A stretch of DNA of 64,000 nucleotides from Bifidobacterium eulemuris. Its GTDB lineage: Bacteria > Actinomycetota > Actinomycetes > Actinomycetales > Bifidobacteriaceae. Positions 63,290 through 64,000 of this stretch are shown one piece after another (position 1 is the stretch's first letter; every line of letters starts with the position of its first letter). The stretch is from NCBI RefSeq assembly GCF_014898155.1, contig NZ_CP062938.1:620001-684000 (forward strand), written 5' to 3'. Both the position numbers and the translations under genes were made by a program. A model generated the notes under the pieces. It was not told the DNA's origin and made no database searches. It saw only the letters and a list, made by a program, of their open reading frames with translations.

Positions 63290-64000
63290 GGTGCGACTCC
63301 TATCTTGGTCAAGCCTGCGTCCTCGGGCAGGCCAAGTGCGATGTTGAGGGACTGCACCGCCTGTCCGGCGGTGCCGCGGTTGAGGTTGTCGATGGCGGCG
63401 AAGGCGATGACGCGCCCGGCGTTGCGGTCGGTGACGACCTGCAGATGCGCGGCGTTCGAGCCGACGATATTGCCGGTGGCGGGAAGCATGCCTTCGGGCA
63501 GCATCACCATGAAGCCCTCATCCGCATACGCGTTCATCCAGACGGCGCGGATCTCGTCATCGCTTAAGTCACGCGCCTTGTCGGTCATCGCCGCGCTCAC
63601 GCAGGCGAGGATGCCTCGCGACATGGGGGCGAGAATCGGCGTGAATCCAAGCGTGAACCGGTCCGCTTCGGCCGCGGCCAGTCCTGCGGCGTGGGCGAGG
63701 TTCTGCAGGATCTCGGGGATGTGGCGGTGCGTGCCTCCCACGCCGTACGGCACCGCGGAGCCCAAGGCCTCGGACGCCAGCAGGTTGGTGCGCTTCAGGG
63801 CCTTGCCCGCGCCGGAGTAACCGACCACCAGATCGGCAACAAGGCTTTTCGACTCGACCAGACCTTCGGCGACGCCGGGCTGAATGGCCAGCGTGGTGGC
63901 GGTCACGTTGCAGCCAGGCCCCGCGATGCGCTTGGCACCGGGCAATGCCGCTCGCTGGCGCGCGTATGAACCGTCGGAGGCTTTGCCGGTGATGAGTTCG
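63286..64000 (-). CDS. argC: N-acetyl-gamma-glutamyl-phosphate reductase (C-terminal part)
   Basis: About 238 codons are present; the 5' end, including the NADP-binding motif, lies beyond the right edge. The active-site Cys is in IAGPGCNVTATTL, and HRHIPEI supplies the catalytic His region. It reduces acetylglutamyl phosphate to the semialdehyde. As first gene of the operon, its promoter and main ARG boxes should be just outside the window. Confidence 0.95.
   Translation of the reverse strand, partial: ELITGKASDGSYARQRAALPGAKRIAGPGCNVTATTLAIQPGVAEGLVESKSLVADLVVGYSGAGKALKRTNLLASEALGSAVPYGVGGTHRHIPEILQNLAHAAGLAAAEADRFTLGFTPILAPMSRGILACVSAAMTDKARDLSDDEIRAVWMNAYADEGFMVMLPEGMLPATGNIVGSNAAHLQVVTDRNAGRVIAFAAIDNLNRGTAGQAVQSLNIALGLPEDAGLTKIGVAP

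Overview
The window looks like chromosome of a Bifidobacterium or very close relative. The DNA is G+C-rich. The arginine genes lie in the order argC-J-B-D-F-R-G-H on one strand. The order tyrS, TPR protein, HAD phosphatase, small ORF, tlyA, nadK, recN matches the actinobacterial arrangement known from Mycobacterium. The thioredoxin reductase/AhpF-like fusion beside ahpC also fits. The species cannot be named from sequence alone. No rRNA, tRNA, CRISPR array, transposase or prophage gene was found.

Layout. 1-7.0 kb: the start of a membrane protein, a DUF2975 membrane protein translationally coupled to an XRE regulator behind a promoter with two near-identical palindromes, then a TetR regulator divergent from two tandem YhgE/Pip membrane proteins. 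7.0-13.6 kb: an accessory stretch with an alpha/beta hydrolase, an AlbA_2/HATPase-like protein containing a 21-bp tandem repeat, an AlkD-like glycosylase, a GyrI-like protein, a TacA/TacT-type toxin-antitoxin pair lying between two copies of an ~89-bp sequence, and an arginase-fold protein with one altered metal ligand. 13.7-21 kb: a UvrA paralogue, a GNAT, an aldo/keto reductase divergent from a MerR regulator, a formate/nitrite channel, and a lipoprotein behind a possible promoter with a G9 tract in its spacer. 21-36.6 kb: housekeeping genes (mfd, pth, a GNAT, a UPF0182 membrane protein, a GH3 enzyme, nadD, a small conserved protein, proA, glyA, thrC).

36.7-42.4 kb: peroxide defence (TrxR/AhpF-like fusion plus ahpC), then a GntR(YtrA-type)-ABC ATPase-permease-permease operon with a double operator. 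42.5-52.7 kb: a HAD hydrolase, recN, nadK, a bactofilin-like gene inserted on the opposite strand, tlyA, a 51-residue ORF, a NagD-type HAD phosphatase, an RGG/TPR/acidic-tail protein and tyrS. 52.7-55.1 kb: a CmpB-like membrane protein coupled to an HD-domain protein, and a divergent multi-pass membrane protein. 55.1-64 kb: argH, argG, argR, argF, argD, argB, argJ and the 3' part of argC, with ARG-box-like sites before argG and a long stem-loop between argJ and argB.

How the parts fit. The arg genes encode glutamate-to-arginine synthesis plus its repressor. The AhpC/fusion pair should form an NADPH-linked peroxide reductase, relevant to an anaerobe lacking catalase. Several small regulatory modules (DUF2975/XRE, TetR/Pip, MerR/AKR, GntR/ABC, TacA) carry visible dyads next to the genes they probably control. 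The most unusual items are the repeat-flanked toxin-antitoxin insert with an apparently leaderless antitoxin mRNA, the possible G-tract-switched lipoprotein, the RGG/TPR protein, the bactofilin-like gene whose 3' end overlaps tlyA tail to tail, and the arg-operon stem-loop.
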